A DNA stretch of 64,000 nucleotides from Cercophora sp. LCS_1 (lineage: Eukaryota > Ascomycota > Sordariomycetes > Sordariales > Lasiosphaeriaceae), in NCBI GenBank assembly GCA_036250225.1, contig JAPZLL010000012.1, positions 901,337 to 965,336 of the forward strand. The letters are read 5' to 3'. The translations under genes and the position numbers were made by a program. This document shows, piece after piece, positions 55,114 through 64,000 of the stretch. The notes beneath the pieces were generated by a model. The model made no database searches. It was not told the DNA's origin and worked only from the letters and a program-made list of their open reading frames with translations. How positions within the stretch are numbered: position 1 is the first letter of the stretch; each line of letters starts with the position of its first letter.

Positions 55114-55914
55114 ATGGCCTCTGACAGTCTCTCCCCTGATGGCCGACCCAGCCCCTCGGTCGCCCCCGCCATCGTCATCTTCGGCAGCCTTACCCTCTAC
55201 AACGCGCTCGAGCTCTCCGTCATCATCTACACGACCTTCAAGAGGAGCTCCACGCTTTACTTCTGGTCCTTCGTCACGTCCACCTTCGGGCTCGTCCCCC
55301 AGAGCATTATCTGGCTCCTTAAAGCCAGCAGCTCCTTCCAACTCGGGTCCACCTGGCCCACCATCGTGCTCATCGGATGGATCTGCATGGTTACCGGGCA
55401 ATCCCTGGTCCTCTACTCGAGGCTGCACATCATCTGCCAAAGCGAGGCGCGCCTGCGCTTGGTGCGCAACGTGATCATTTTCGACGCGTTTGCGCTGCAC
55501 ATCCCCACCATAGTCTTTTCGTTCGGGAGGGACTACGCCAACTCGAGCGGGCGGTTCGACCTGGCCATGGCCGTGTTTGAGAAGATTCAGGTCTCGGGTT
55601 TCTTTCTGCAGGAGGTTTTCATTTCTGGGATCTACATTTGGGAGACGGTCGCGTGGCTGAAGGCAAGGAAGGGGTTTGGCCCGGGCGAGGAGCAGCGTGG
55701 GAGGCGCATGATGGTGCATTTGGTGCTGGTCAATGTGGTGGTGTTAGTGCTAGATATAACCATCTTGGTGTTGGAATGCGTGGGACTTCGCGATGTGCAG
55801 AGGGCGTACAAGTTTTTTGCGTACAGTGTCAAGCTAAAGGTGGAGTTTAGCATTTTGAATCAGCTAGTGGAGCTGACGACGGGAGGTGGAAGGGGGGCTT
55901 TTCCGTGGAATTAG
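55114..55914 (+). CDS. Seven-transmembrane fungal integral membrane protein (DUF7703-like)
   Basis: Single exon, 266 residues from MASDSLSPDG. Seven hydrophobic segments can be counted: about residues 17-38 (APAIVIFGSLTLYNALELSVII), 48-68, 82-102, 117-137, 148-172, 193-214 and 224-245. The family is an uncharacterised fungal 7-TM group. The motif YFWSFVTSTFGLVPQSI after helix 1, and GQSLVLYSRLHII at the end of helix 3, are typical of it. There is no large extracellular domain. A receptor-like function has been suggested for such proteins only by topology. The start is the first ATG after a C/T homopolymer region, and upstream frames do not extend the coding sequence. Confidence 0.8.
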   Translation: MASDSLSPDGRPSPSVAPAIVIFGSLTLYNALELSVIIYTTFKRSSTLYFWSFVTSTFGLVPQSIIWLLKASSSFQLGSTWPTIVLIGWICMVTGQSLVLYSRLHIICQSEARLRLVRNVIIFDAFALHIPTIVFSFGRDYANSSGRFDLAMAVFEKIQVSGFFLQEVFISGIYIWETVAWLKARKGFGPGEEQRGRRMMVHLVLVNVVVLVLDITILVLECVGLRDVQRAYKFFAYSVKLKVEFSILNQLVELTTGGGRGAFPWN

Positions 55915-57266
55915 AGTGGGAGGAGCGGCGGCGGATAAGTGATGGGACGCGGGATCTGGACAGTTGGGCGCGTGATTGCACGATACCGGAGGTGCGGAGT
56001 ATTGCGACTTGTGATGTGAGGAAAGTCCCTTTGGCGGCTAAGCCAAAGCAATGATGTCAGAAACACTGCACTCTGGAATCTCTGAAATTATAGGGGGTTG
56101 CAACTGCTCCCTTGAATTGCTTGATGGCTCTCTGGCAAAGCCAGAGAGCCCCTTATTATGATACTGCGTGGTGGCGACCGTAGTGGCAAACCGTGGCCCT
56201 GGCCAGCTGAACTGACTGCGTCAGTTTAGCTCCACTGAGCTCCCATTCAGCTCAGTTAGCCACACCTTCTTCCTGCGCGCTCCAGCCTTTGGCTAGAGCC
56301 CCTTCTTTCTGACAACTCGTCTGTCCCTCCAAACCATATGAGCCCATCAGCCAGATTCCACACCCCTGATTGGCTAGGTTAGCTATTGTGGGGAACATTC
56401 CGAGCTGGAGCAATCTGTGCGAAAAAACCAGAGCATGCTCTGAGCTTACAAGGACTTTCATGTTAACCTGGTGTGGAATCCTGATCCTGATAGCAAGAGC
56501 AAGGACGACTGTATATCCAGCTGCGTCGAGATGTTTGCTCGGCTCTAGGGTAGCGAGCGTATGTTTCCTACCCTCTTCTCCTTGGAATCCTTTCAACCTA
56601 TACCACGGCAAACACGCCACTAACCTTTTCCTCCCAACTGTAGGTAACCCCACAGGCAGCTCCGAAAAGACCATGAAACTTTCCGGCACCATTGACAACA
56701 TCTGCGGCGTTTACACCGTCCGCGTCCAAGAGCCCGCGTCCAACTCTCCGCTCAAAGTGCCCCCACCGCCGCCTCCCCCGCCCAAAACACCCAGGACGGT
56801 CGGAGAACGGAAATGCCACAACAAACCAAAGAACCATGGAGATGGCGTTAACGATTTGGTGTTTGATAAATGGAAGAAGTGTGAGTACTGTTTCATGTCT
56901 TGGATTGAAGGTTGGGGTGGATGCTGAGGGTTGAGAGTTGATAAATGCCAACGTGTGATTGTAGGTACTGGGAGGGCGCGGGGGGAACTGTGCAGGCGGG
57001 GTGTATTTTGTATGACTTCGTGGGGCATGTTGGGTAGAGAGGAGAGCTGGATGTACTAATCTGGCAATGTAAGAAAATGGGAGATTCAAAGTTGGTGTTG
57101 GTACTCAGGTCGGACCCTTCTTGCATGACAGAAATTCGCTGGCGCGCAAAGTACAAAAGTCTAATACAACCTAGGTTATTGACAAACAGGGATGTTATGT
57201 CTTGGCGATGGGAGAGAAACTGGACCGGGGCTGACTCCCTGACCCAGATGTCGTCGTGTTGCGCAT
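55915..57266. other. Intergenic around hairpin repeat copy 2
   Basis: Apart from the hairpin repeat, this stretch contains two overlapping weak frames: plus from 56673 (MKLSGTIDNICGVYTV) and minus 56598-57089. Neither has a recognisable domain, and the polyproline codon run is equally open on both strands. Not called. Confidence 0.35.
56056..56188 (-). repeat. Hairpin repeat (copy 2, inverted)
   Basis: The reverse complement matches 49393-49524, including the shared boxes CACGCAGTAT, AAGCAATTCAA, GCAGTTGCAACCCC and GCAGTGTTTCTGAC. The hairpin GGCTCTCTGGC-AAA-GCCAGAGAGCC at 56126-56150 is perfect over 11 bp. Only one unit is present here. Confidence 0.7.
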
Positions 57267-58319
57267 TTAAGGCCCCTTTTGCAACTGGCCACCGTTGATT
57301 GGGGTCCACTGTCCACGCGGCGGCCGAGAGTTGCCGTCAGGCGTGCGAGCCACGGCGTTCTCGAATGGAGGCTGTGAGGTGGGTGACGAAAGCCAGCGAC
57401 TGTCCGGATTGTCGCTGGGATCGGCCGATGGCGGCTGGTGACCATCGGTAGTATCTCCGTGCTCGGCTCTCTTGCGCTTGTCGACTCCGGCTCGGGGCCC
57501 GACAGGTCCGCGCTTCCTACTCACGCTTTCAAGCCCCTCCGGCATCGTGATCTCCTGTGCGCTGTCGCTGTCTCTCACTATTGTGTCTCTTGTGAGCCGC
57601 AGACATCCCAATGTGTCCGCCAACATGTCAATGCTGTCTGTGAGATGATCAACGCCGTCTTTTGTAACGGTCCGCAGTCTCGCATTCGGCTGTTTCGCAT
57701 CCAGCGACCCAACCGAGATATCCCACTTGAACTCTGAGAGCTCTTCCTCGGTAAATTCCAGACTAGCCAGACTGCTGAATCCCGTGGCTTCGCATATTTG
57801 CGCGTAGGTTCGTCTCCTGTGGCTCTGTTGGTTATAAGCGAGGTAGACCGGCGGAAGGGTCACTCGAAAGTATAGAGGTACAGAGATCGGAACGTATCGC
57901 AGGCCTTCCGCAACCATCGTCAAGATGCGAGCCCGCCGCTGGACGTCCGTTTTCGAGATTCTTGAGACGCTGTCGAATATATAGTTTTTGACTGCCATTG
58001 TTAGCGTATGGCAGACAGTCTGATCAAGGGACGAACCGTTTGCCGCCTTTCCGAACACAAACGCAATGGGACCCCGAACTCCATACAACACATTCACAAG
58101 TTCGTTGAGAAACCTGCTGGACTCCTCCACTTGGTTCTTCTTCTTTTGGGTTTTCTGATTCTTCTTTTGGGTTTCCTTGTCGTGCGCCATTGGCTCTTCA
58201 GAAATCCCGTCACCCAGACGCCGCCGTACGCCCCGTGAGGAACCAAAGATGTACCGGCGAACCCAAGCCGCCTCGGTGCCATCACGCTCCTTGTTATTAG
58301 CATCAATCCAGAGGAGCTT
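57267..58319 (-). CDS. Hypothetical protein, 5' structure uncertain
   Basis: The ATG at 58190 gives 307 residues (MAHDKETQKKNQ...). The frame is clearly coding further upstream to 58319 (KLLWIDANNKERDGTEAAW, VRRYIFGSS), where a TAG at 58320-58322 interrupts it. The same frame is again coding-like above the stop (QEELLDGVQDIHKSC, ELARYRDGSGDD). So either an intron ends at that TAG or the gene is broken. The protein has a lysine-rich segment, then a helical region (RFLNELVNVLYGVRGPIAFVFG, TLTMAVKNYIFDSV), FTEEELSEFKWDI, and a hydrophilic tail with a basic patch (KRGPVGPRAGVDKRKR). No family is recognised. A plus-strand frame over 58237-58479 is its codon-aligned antisense. Confidence 0.45.
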   Translation of the reverse strand, partial: KLLWIDANNKERDGTEAAWVRRYIFGSSRGVRRRLGDGISEEPMAHDKETQKKNQKTQKKKNQVEESSRFLNELVNVLYGVRGPIAFVFGKAANGSSLDQTVCHTLTMAVKNYIFDSVSRISKTDVQRRARILTMVAEGLRYVPISVPLYFRVTLPPVYLAYNQQSHRRRTYAQICEATGFSSLASLEFTEEELSEFKWDISVGSLDAKQPNARLRTVTKDGVDHLTDSIDMLADTLGCLRLTRDTIVRDSDSAQEITMPEGLESVSRKRGPVGPRAGVDKRKRAEHGDTTDGHQPPSADPSDNPDSRWLSSPTSQPPFENAVARTPDGNSRPPRGQWTPINGGQLQKGP

Positions 58320-59106
58320 CTACAAACCGCTACCGTCGTCGCCCGATCCATCTCGATAGCGAGCCAACTCTCCGAAGAGATTGTCCTCATTAGAGGGCGC
58401 GCAACTCTTGTGGATGTCTTGGACGCCGTCAAGGAGCTCTTCCTGATTATTCCGTCGGCAAGGTCTTCATCAGAACCCTGATTCCTAGAGCCTGAGCTGC
58501 CCGCGCTTCCTCTCTTGCCTTTGTCTTTGCCTTTGCGCTGTTGCCGGGATAGCAGGAGCGTTGAGGACAGCGAACTCAAGGCCAGCTGCGTCCTTTCCTC
58601 ACATGTCGCATTGGTGACGTCCGGAGGGAATACGTGTCTGTTCCAACATCAGCGGAGCTCGGCCGAAATGTCTCAAACTTACCAGCCTCCGGCAACCCAG
58701 AACCCAGATTTGAAGTTAGTGTTTATGATTCTATCGACGTATCTGGAATACGCGAGCTGTTGCTCAGGCTGCAGCTCGCAACATGGCTTGAGGATGCAGG
58801 GCACAATCAGGTATTTTTGAGAACCGAAAGGTTCGACGGTCGGAGAACGTAGAATGTATAATGCGATGGAGTGACCTCGGTACCGCAAGATGAAAAAATG
58901 GTGGGTGTCTTGATCGTCCGAGGTTGTCAACTTTGGGTCCTCCTGGCCTTCGACATCATACGTAGAGGTCTCTTCGGGGCCCATCGTGGAGCCGGCTCTC
59001 TGTTCCCTAGGCAGGGCAGAGAGCAGACTCCAGGGGCGTGCTCGAAGGAGTGGCCCTTACATTGTTGCCCGCTGTCCCTCTCCCTTCCAGCTAGAGATGC
59101 TTTTTT
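58320..59106. other. Possible upstream exons of the hypothetical gene
   Basis: The minus frames 58984-58682 (HHFFILRYRGHSIALYILRS...) and about 58632-58440 (LALSSLSSTLLLSRQQRKGK...) look coding-like. A GTAAGT donor and CAG acceptor (58682 to 58638) lie between them, but the join creates a stop in my reading. Structure is therefore left open. Confidence 0.3.
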
Positions 59107-59107
59107 G

Positions 59108-59214
59108 TGGGGCATGTTGGCGTCGGGACCCCTTGTCCACGATCTGGGGTCCGTCCCGACGAACGTGCCCCACTTATTCTACTTTTTTTTTCGAAAAACG
59201 TAGAATAAGTGGGG
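59108..59214. repeat. Two adjoining foldback palindromes
   Basis: First, an imperfect inverted repeat of about 25-bp arms: TGGGGCATGTTGGCGTCGGG at 59108-59127 against CCCGACGAACGTGCCCCA ending at 59172. Second, a perfect 15-bp pair, CCCCACTTATTCTAC (59168-59182) and GTAGAATAAGTGGGG (59200-59214), around a T-run/CGAAAAAC loop. The two overlap by a few bases (CCCCA). Confidence 0.75.
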
Positions 59215-59912
59215 GCGCCGACGCCGCATGTGAGCTGGGGTGTGATGATGTTGCATGCGCCTGCATGAAGGCATTCTTTTGATCGTGACAAACTGTCGCT
59301 TATTCCGTTCCGTAAGTTACCAGAGGAGTGGGAGACCTACCCCCTGTTCTTTCCGTCATTGTCATACCACGGACTGGTCTCGGTTTGCGGCGCTTTCTTT
59401 TGGAGCACTTTGCCCTTCACGCCGTCGGTCGGGGGCTCGGCATTTGTGGCCCGTTCGAGCTGGTATTCTCACCTCCAGCCCGGAGTTACCCTTGCGGAGC
59501 ACGCAGTCGGAGGCCGATCGGGGAACACTCCCCTGGCACGTTGTCTTCCGTGACCCCCCTCCCCCTCCCACAACTCTCTTACCTGGGGATACGGCCTCTG
59601 ATTGTGTTGATCAACCACTTGCCTCGCTCCTACATTCGCGCCCGGCTCTATCTCCAAACGAGACCGCGCGGCGAGGATCATCTGCCGGCATCATTGCTCC
59701 TTGAATGAGGTTGGTGGCTGGCCCCGAGTGTGGTAGCTGGGTAACTGCAGCAGGGCTCCCAGCCTCTGACAGGTAGTGGCGCCGGCTTCCTGGCAGTGCC
59801 GACAGAGATTGCCCATCCCTACCTACGAAACGCCTCCCCCTCTCATCTTCTCGTCATCCGTTTTCTCTCTTTTCCACTACCCATTTTGTCTTGCTCACCA
59901 AGTGGAAGCACA
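59215..59912. other. Intergenic upstream of the zinc-finger genes
   Basis: No supported gene. It presumably contains the promoter of the first zinc-finger ORF. Confidence 0.4.
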
Positions 59913-60715
59913 ATGGCCAAGTCATCACCCTCAGGCAAACAAACCTGCCCCTACTGCGACAAGTCTTATTTGCGACTTACCCCCCACCTAAGGCGGTATC
60001 TCGAGAACCCAGACGAATTGCACAATAATGTTGAGGACATGCGGAAATACTCAGAAGCTTGTGCAAAGTGCCATTCAGCGAAAACAAAAGTATGATTCCA
60101 CTAGGTTCACGTTTATATGCTTGCTAACCGCCTCCTTTCAGTGTAAACGTTTATCTGCATCTTACCCGCCGCCTGCGGAGTCCAAACCCCACGCTGGAGC
60201 TCTCGTTCAGCGGTTTCGACAGCTGGTAGAGCAGCACAAGGAGGCAATGTCGCGGTCGAAGGAAAAGCATGGGGTCGACCGAAGTCACGACGGTGACATG
60301 GCGCAGAGCGACAACACCGACCGGCTTGTCCACAAGGGCCATCCCGAATTCGCCTCCGCACGGCTTATTGGCGACGCTCAACTTGATCGAGTACCGGAAG
60401 ATCAGAATCACTCACAAGATCTCAGCAGCCTCCTATCACTTGGTAAAGCTTGCGAACTAAAAGGCGGACACGAGGCTTATCCTGCAGATACCGGCTCCGG
60501 GTCGCCACCGGGAGATAGACGGTACTGAACCCAACCAAGAGGATTCGATAGACTTGCACGCACCGCGATTTGGGAGCGAGGATCTCGGCATGCGGCCGAA
60601 GAGGCAGGATCATCCCACGGCGACTGATCAAAGGAAGAGAACCAAGATCTCAGCAACCCGAAATTCAACGTTGACGCCCACAGTGCTGCTGTCAACAATA
60701 GACCCTTCTCACTAG
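59913..60715 (+). CDS. Small C2H2-like zinc-finger protein
   Basis: Exon 1, 59913-60089, and exon 2 from 60142 are joined by a 52-nt intron (GTATGA, branch GCTAACC, TTTCAG). The product starts MAKSSPSGKQTCPYCDKSYLRLTPHLRRYL, a C2H2-type finger with CxxC and a following His. A Cys-rich CAKCHSAKTKCKRL, reminiscent of the start of a Zn2Cys6 cluster, spans the splice site. Exon 2 either continues to a stop at 60528 or splices at 60443 (GTAAAG) to 60519 and reads EPNQEDSIDLHAPRFGSEDLGMRPKRQ to the stop at 60715. The second option gives 224 residues, and its exon 3 is strongly coding-like with a basic nuclear-localisation-type patch. DNA binding is likely by motif; the target is unknown. Confidence 0.5.
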
Positions 60716-60750
60716 GAGACTCTACCCGACATCTGGAACCGCCAATTGAG

Positions 60751-61630
60751 ATGCAGCAAGTTAGGGACGATGTATGCTTCCGCCGAGTGACACAGAGCTT
60801 TATCTCTTTGCTGACTACCTTCCTTCCAGTGTATCAATCTACAACTTTGTCGATCTGAATACCAGCTGTCGCCGGGGGGCATCTCCGCTGGCACGGCAGG
60901 TTCGGCGACAGCCCACCCCGCCAAGCAAAGCTGTCCCTGGTGCCGCAAGAAATTTAAGCGGCTTTCCCGCCACCTGGACCGGTTTATCGGTCATCCAGAC
61001 GGCGTACATCATGATAACGAGGGGATGGCGCAGATGAGGCTACAAATCACCATGTCCCACCCAGTCGACAACAGCAGACAAGGCGGACACGAGGCTACAA
61101 TGCCGTCCGAACCGCCGCCGGTCTTGGGTTACCACCGACAGATGAACCTTGCTGAGCACAGCCAAGAAGATTCGGTCTGGCCCGCGCTGCGCTTCAACAA
61201 CGGGGTTCCCGGCGCGTCGTCAAAGCAGCATTCTCCCGCGACACTTTCATCGCGGCAGGACGACGTGATGGAACGGTACTCAAGCCCGGATTATGATGCG
61301 CAGCGGCTATGGTATGAACTTGGGGGTCAGCCAGTCCGCGATCCTGCCGGTGAAGAAGGTCTTCGACAACAGAACAAGCTGTACCGCCTGGCTGAGTTTT
61401 ACAGGTTGAGGGGGTCAGACGTCGGGATACGGCTTCGGAAGCTTCCCACGCCCACTGCCGCTGACCCGCGAGATCTCAGGCAGGGATGGCAAGGCGATCT
61501 CAACGAGATGGCCCAGCCGCCGGACGCTCTGGAGGTGGACGGGTTTGCCTGCTGGAAGGCAGGAGGTCCCCCATGCATCACGCTGCCGTCAATCTCGAAA
61601 CACGGCGACAGTCACGATGAGCTGAATTGA
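60751..61630 (+). CDS. Second C2H2-like zinc-finger protein, paralogous to the neighbour
   Basis: A short first exon, 60751-60771 (MQQVRDD), joins by a 58-nt intron (GTATGC, branch TGCTGAC, TTCCAG) to 60830-61630, giving 274 residues. The finger SCPWCRKKFKRLSRHLDRFIGHPDG parallels TCPYCDKSYLRLTPHLRRYLENPDE of the preceding ORF in spacing, including the HPD/NPD ending. Here the second histidine is present. The rest is hydrophilic, with Arg/Gln-rich stretches and EEGLRQQNKLYRLAEFYRLRG. The two ORFs may be tandem duplicates or exons of one longer gene, because the DNA between 60715 and 60751 is also partly coding-like. The upstream start is tentative. Confidence 0.45.
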
Positions 61631-62224
61631 CCCCGCGGTATTCCGCACCAGACCGCGCGAGGCTATCCTCACTGTCAGTCCTTACAGCTCACCTTGTGTC
61701 AAATTGAGGAGGATTTCATGCAATCTACTTTTATTCCCTAGCGTTGTATGAAAATCACAAACTTTCGCGCTTCCTTTGGGGCTTCGGGTTGGTACAACAC
61801 CTCTTCAGCACCGCAGGCCTATCTAAGATTGGTCGGGTGCTCAAGGTCAGGACATGGTAATGCAAGTGAGAATGTAGCGGTGGTACCTAGTGTAGTAGAA
61901 GCCAAGTTGCTACAAATGACACTCTCCTGCCCCTGCGTTGGTGCGTGGCCGCCTCTGTGCACGGGTGTGTGCTTTCCCCTCGGCCGCCCGGCGCCGCAAC
62001 ACGTCACAAAAGGTGTGCCTTCTTGGACCGGTCCGCAAGCAGGAGGCGGACGAGTCAACTTTGGCTGGTCCCCCGCACCTGCCAACTCGCGTAGCTCTTC
62101 ATATCTGGGACACCAGTGAAGAACACTGCGGATCCGTGAGCTTCCCCCCTGGTGACCCAGCCAAACCTTCATAGCAATCCGTAAGTCATGAACAAGGCCT
62201 AGCAATCTCATATGGCTGACAAAG
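61631..62224. other. Intergenic, nothing recognised
   Basis: No conserved ORF or repeat seen in this stretch after the second zinc-finger ORF. Confidence 0.4.
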
Positions 62225-62431
62225 GTGGCAGCACATCGAGCAACTCAGCAACAGCCAAGAACTCGGATGGCGGCTGCGAGTCATTGCGCGCACATCTTCA
62301 AAATGATCAAGTCAGATAACACCCTGATTCAGTGGCGCTGCAACTTGTGCCATGATGGTCCTCACTGGTGGATATTTGAGAGTCGATACTGCAAAATCCA
62401 TACCTGCCGCGCCTGCACTCAGACTGCATAA
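62225..62431 (+). CDS. Small Cys/His/Trp-rich protein, putative zinc-binding
   Basis: 68 residues. The C-terminal half, WRCNLCHDGPHWW, ESRYCK and HTCRACT, has two CxxC pairs with flanking His and Trp, a zinc-ribbon-like layout seen in small fungal proteins of unknown function. The N-terminal half has no clear character, so the true start or an upstream exon (an ATG at 62213 is in another frame) is uncertain. Confidence 0.45.
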   Translation: MAAHRATQQQPRTRMAAASHCAHIFKMIKSDNTLIQWRCNLCHDGPHWWIFESRYCKIHTCRACTQTA

Positions 62432-62561
62432 GAAAGGGTCGAACTGGGGTGACTCCGAGGTCGGCAGGCGAACCGAATTCTGCTGGATGCTGAATGCTGA
62501 ATGCCGCGCTTTCCCGCCCCTCACTCCGGAAAGGCGTAGGGGGTTGTAACATATTTAAACA

Positions 62562-63146
62562 ATGCAAATAGCTAGCAGGTTCCTCGGTATTCACAACCAA
62601 TTTGTTGCACTCATGGCTTCCCTTTTGCCAGACGGCGGCCAACCGCCTTGTGATTCTCCTCCCCCAGGAGACGACTGCCGTGCTGGGTTTATGAATCCCA
62701 TCAGTTTCCTTGAGACTCTGGCTCACAACGCCGACCGTTGGATTCAAAAATTCAACAAGCTCGACGCTTCCAACCACTCAGCAGCAAGAGCCGTCGATGA
62801 GCTCGCATACCGAAATTCTCAATGGATCAGGCGTTTCAGATTCGTCACCCAACTCTCGGAACTGCGGCTCAAGTACGAGGGGCCATTCCAAAGTCAAGAC
62901 GGCGATGTCACCACGGAGCAGAGTCAGGAAGCCCTGCTTTACTTGAAGGAGCCGGTATTGTGGATTCGGCTCAGAGAAGCTCTGGATAACGTCAAGAAGC
63001 TTTGCACGGATACGAAACGCCAATTCAATGCTGATGGTGAATGCGCTGGGGGGCTAGGTGCTCTCAAAAAGCGTCTAGGAGAAGTTAGCAAGCTTGCTGG
63101 CAGAGAGCGAGAAACGCATTCGCGGCAATGTAATTTAGAGGAGTAG
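62562..63146 (+). CDS. Hypothetical helical protein
   Basis: A single frame of 194 codons; the ATG at 62613 (MASLLPDGG) is an equally good start. The sequence is amphipathic helical (ISFLETLAHNADRWIQKFNKLD, RFRFVTQLSELRLKYEG, LKEPVLWIRLREALDNVKKLC) with no recognised domain, signal peptide or membrane segment. Composition is coding-like and overlapping frames are shorter. Function unknown. Confidence 0.45.
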   Translation: MQIASRFLGIHNQFVALMASLLPDGGQPPCDSPPPGDDCRAGFMNPISFLETLAHNADRWIQKFNKLDASNHSAARAVDELAYRNSQWIRRFRFVTQLSELRLKYEGPFQSQDGDVTTEQSQEALLYLKEPVLWIRLREALDNVKKLCTDTKRQFNADGECAGGLGALKKRLGEVSKLAGRERETHSRQCNLEE

Positions 63147-63848
63147 TTGAATAACCCGGGACTGGTGGTGTATCTCAAGTGCCGTTACCTGCCAACTTCA
63201 TTCCTCACGATAGCACCCATACCGAGATGAGAATAGTTTCCGCCCACCCCTTCACTCTTGCTGACACATCATCTTTCGAACGGCCGATGCGTGATGATCA
63301 ACCCGCCAACCGACGCAGCTTCATAGCGTGGCAGGCAGATGACTGTCGTAGGCTGGCTCCGACTCACGGGGTTTGATCCCCTTCCGCGTCCCGTCGAGCC
63401 TCCTGCAACGTGAGAGCCCAGGTCGGCCATTCAGTGGCCGCTGGCATTCATTGCACTGCCAACCCATGTCTCGCTCGCTATTATTTCACCAGTGGCTGCC
63501 CGACACGTCCCTGGAAAGGTTCAGGTCACCGCAGATATGGGCGAATCTCCACTTGCGGATATGCACTTTTCGTTTGAAGACGAAGACACTGCGAAGCTCA
63601 ATGTCTCGACTGCGCAGGTGGCCTGGCCTACTTGCCGCGCTCGTTCCGCGCGGAAGCTTCCCAACCGTTTCTCGCATGCCGCACGACTCCTGGCTCACCC
63701 GACGGCGGCCGCAACCCCGCCCGTTGCCGGTCTCGTGGCCGCCGCGCCGCGGGCGCTTGACCTTGCCACCAGCGAGAGCGTGCACAAATGGTTGGTAGCT
63801 CACCTCTTCTCATTTGTAAAAAGTAATCTTTTAATAGCACTGCCGAAG
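63147..63848. other. Intergenic or upstream exon region
   Basis: A plus frame from 63492 (MAARHVPGKVQVTADMG) is open into the following partial CDS in the same frame and could be its 5' part. Its middle (Arg/Ala-rich) lacks coding character. Confidence 0.3.
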
Positions 63849-63938
63849 ATGTGCTATTTCGGCCAAATACGGGTTACCTGCGGCTCCAGGAAGTGGGGTC
63901 GGTTCCGCGAGCAATGCACCAAAGAATGCCGAATTGGG
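63849..63938 (+). CDS. Partial Cys/Trp-rich fungal protein at window end
   Basis: Thirty codons from MCYFGQIRVTC through KWGRFREQCTKECRIG match the opening of a common uncharacterised fungal family whose members begin M-C-x-(F/Y) and continue CGxWKWGxFRxxC. The match stops exactly where a run of G begins, so the rest is missing or corrupted in this sequence. Confidence 0.5.
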
Positions 63939-63955
63939 GGGGGGGGGGGGGGGGG
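63936..63955. repeat. Run of 20 G near window end
   Basis: Twenty consecutive G, followed by G-rich low-quality-looking sequence to 64000. Probably a read-end or assembly artefact. Confidence 0.7.
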
Positions 63956-64000
63956 CATGCGGGGGTAATTTGGTTTTATTGCCTTTTGGCAAAAACGGGG

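Noticed and set aside
58237..58479. Plus-strand coding-like frame (INPEELLQTATVVARS...)
   Set aside because: It is the codon-register antisense of the minus-strand coding continuation of the 57267-58319 gene, which has the better context.
1..64000. CRISPR arrays, rRNA genes or bacterial operons
   Set aside because: No regularly spaced direct repeats, no rRNA-like sequence, and intron-split genes show a eukaryotic nuclear genome.

Overview
The window is nuclear DNA of a filamentous ascomycete, most likely a member of the Sordariomycetes. Genes are split by short spliceosomal introns (about 45-120 nt, GT...CTRAY...AG). Families are typical of moulds: Asp f 4-like protein, eqolisin protease, AA11-type copper monooxygenase, long RpdA-type histone deacetylase, P450s and NLR-type N-terminal domains. 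Species cannot be fixed from the sequence. All exon boundaries given are my own readings of splice consensus, reading frame and family conservation; none has been checked by a search.

Left and centre (about 1.6-39.7 kb) form a fairly conserved backbone. In order: a secreted PLC-like phosphodiesterase (-), a broken GH95 fucosidase remnant (-), an Asp f 4-like secreted protein (-), the exosome subunit RRP41 (+), an ER disulfide isomerase-like protein ending in HEEL (-), the ESCRT cofactor VTA1 (+), a large disordered and coiled-coil protein with several internal repeat types (-), an AA11-like LPMO (+), a nucleotidyltransferase-like protein (-), the proteasome deubiquitinase RPN11 (-) head to head with the class I histone deacetylase RPD3/RpdA (+), an alpha/beta hydrolase (+), a cytochrome P450 (+), an intron-containing tRNA-Arg(UCU) (-), a ThrE/Prm10-type membrane transporter (-) and an eqolisin (G1) protease (-).

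Right of about 41 kb the character changes. This part holds fungal NLR-type N-terminal domains, broken genes, mobile-element relics and lineage-specific small ORFs. Contents: a pseudogene with an azaphilone-cluster-L-like N-terminal domain, a GT2 polysaccharide synthase with an apparent frameshift, unassigned coding-like debris, hairpin repeats present as an inverted pair (49.4 and 56.1 kb), a G-alpha-like protein fused to an NLR-type N-terminal domain, a probable solo LTR, a 723-bp Mutator-like element with long terminal inverted repeats, a DUF7703-like 7-TM protein, foldback palindromes at 59.1 kb, two adjacent zinc-finger ORFs, and small Cys/Trp-rich ORFs ending in a 20-G run that is probably a contig-edge artefact.

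Functionally the backbone supplies RNA decay, ER folding, endosomal sorting, protein degradation and chromatin control, plus secreted enzymes. The accessory part looks like a rearranging region with recognition/incompatibility-type genes. The most interesting single locus is the G-alpha-like fusion at 49.7-51.7 kb. It keeps the G-alpha fold signature but has lost every recognisable nucleotide-binding motif.
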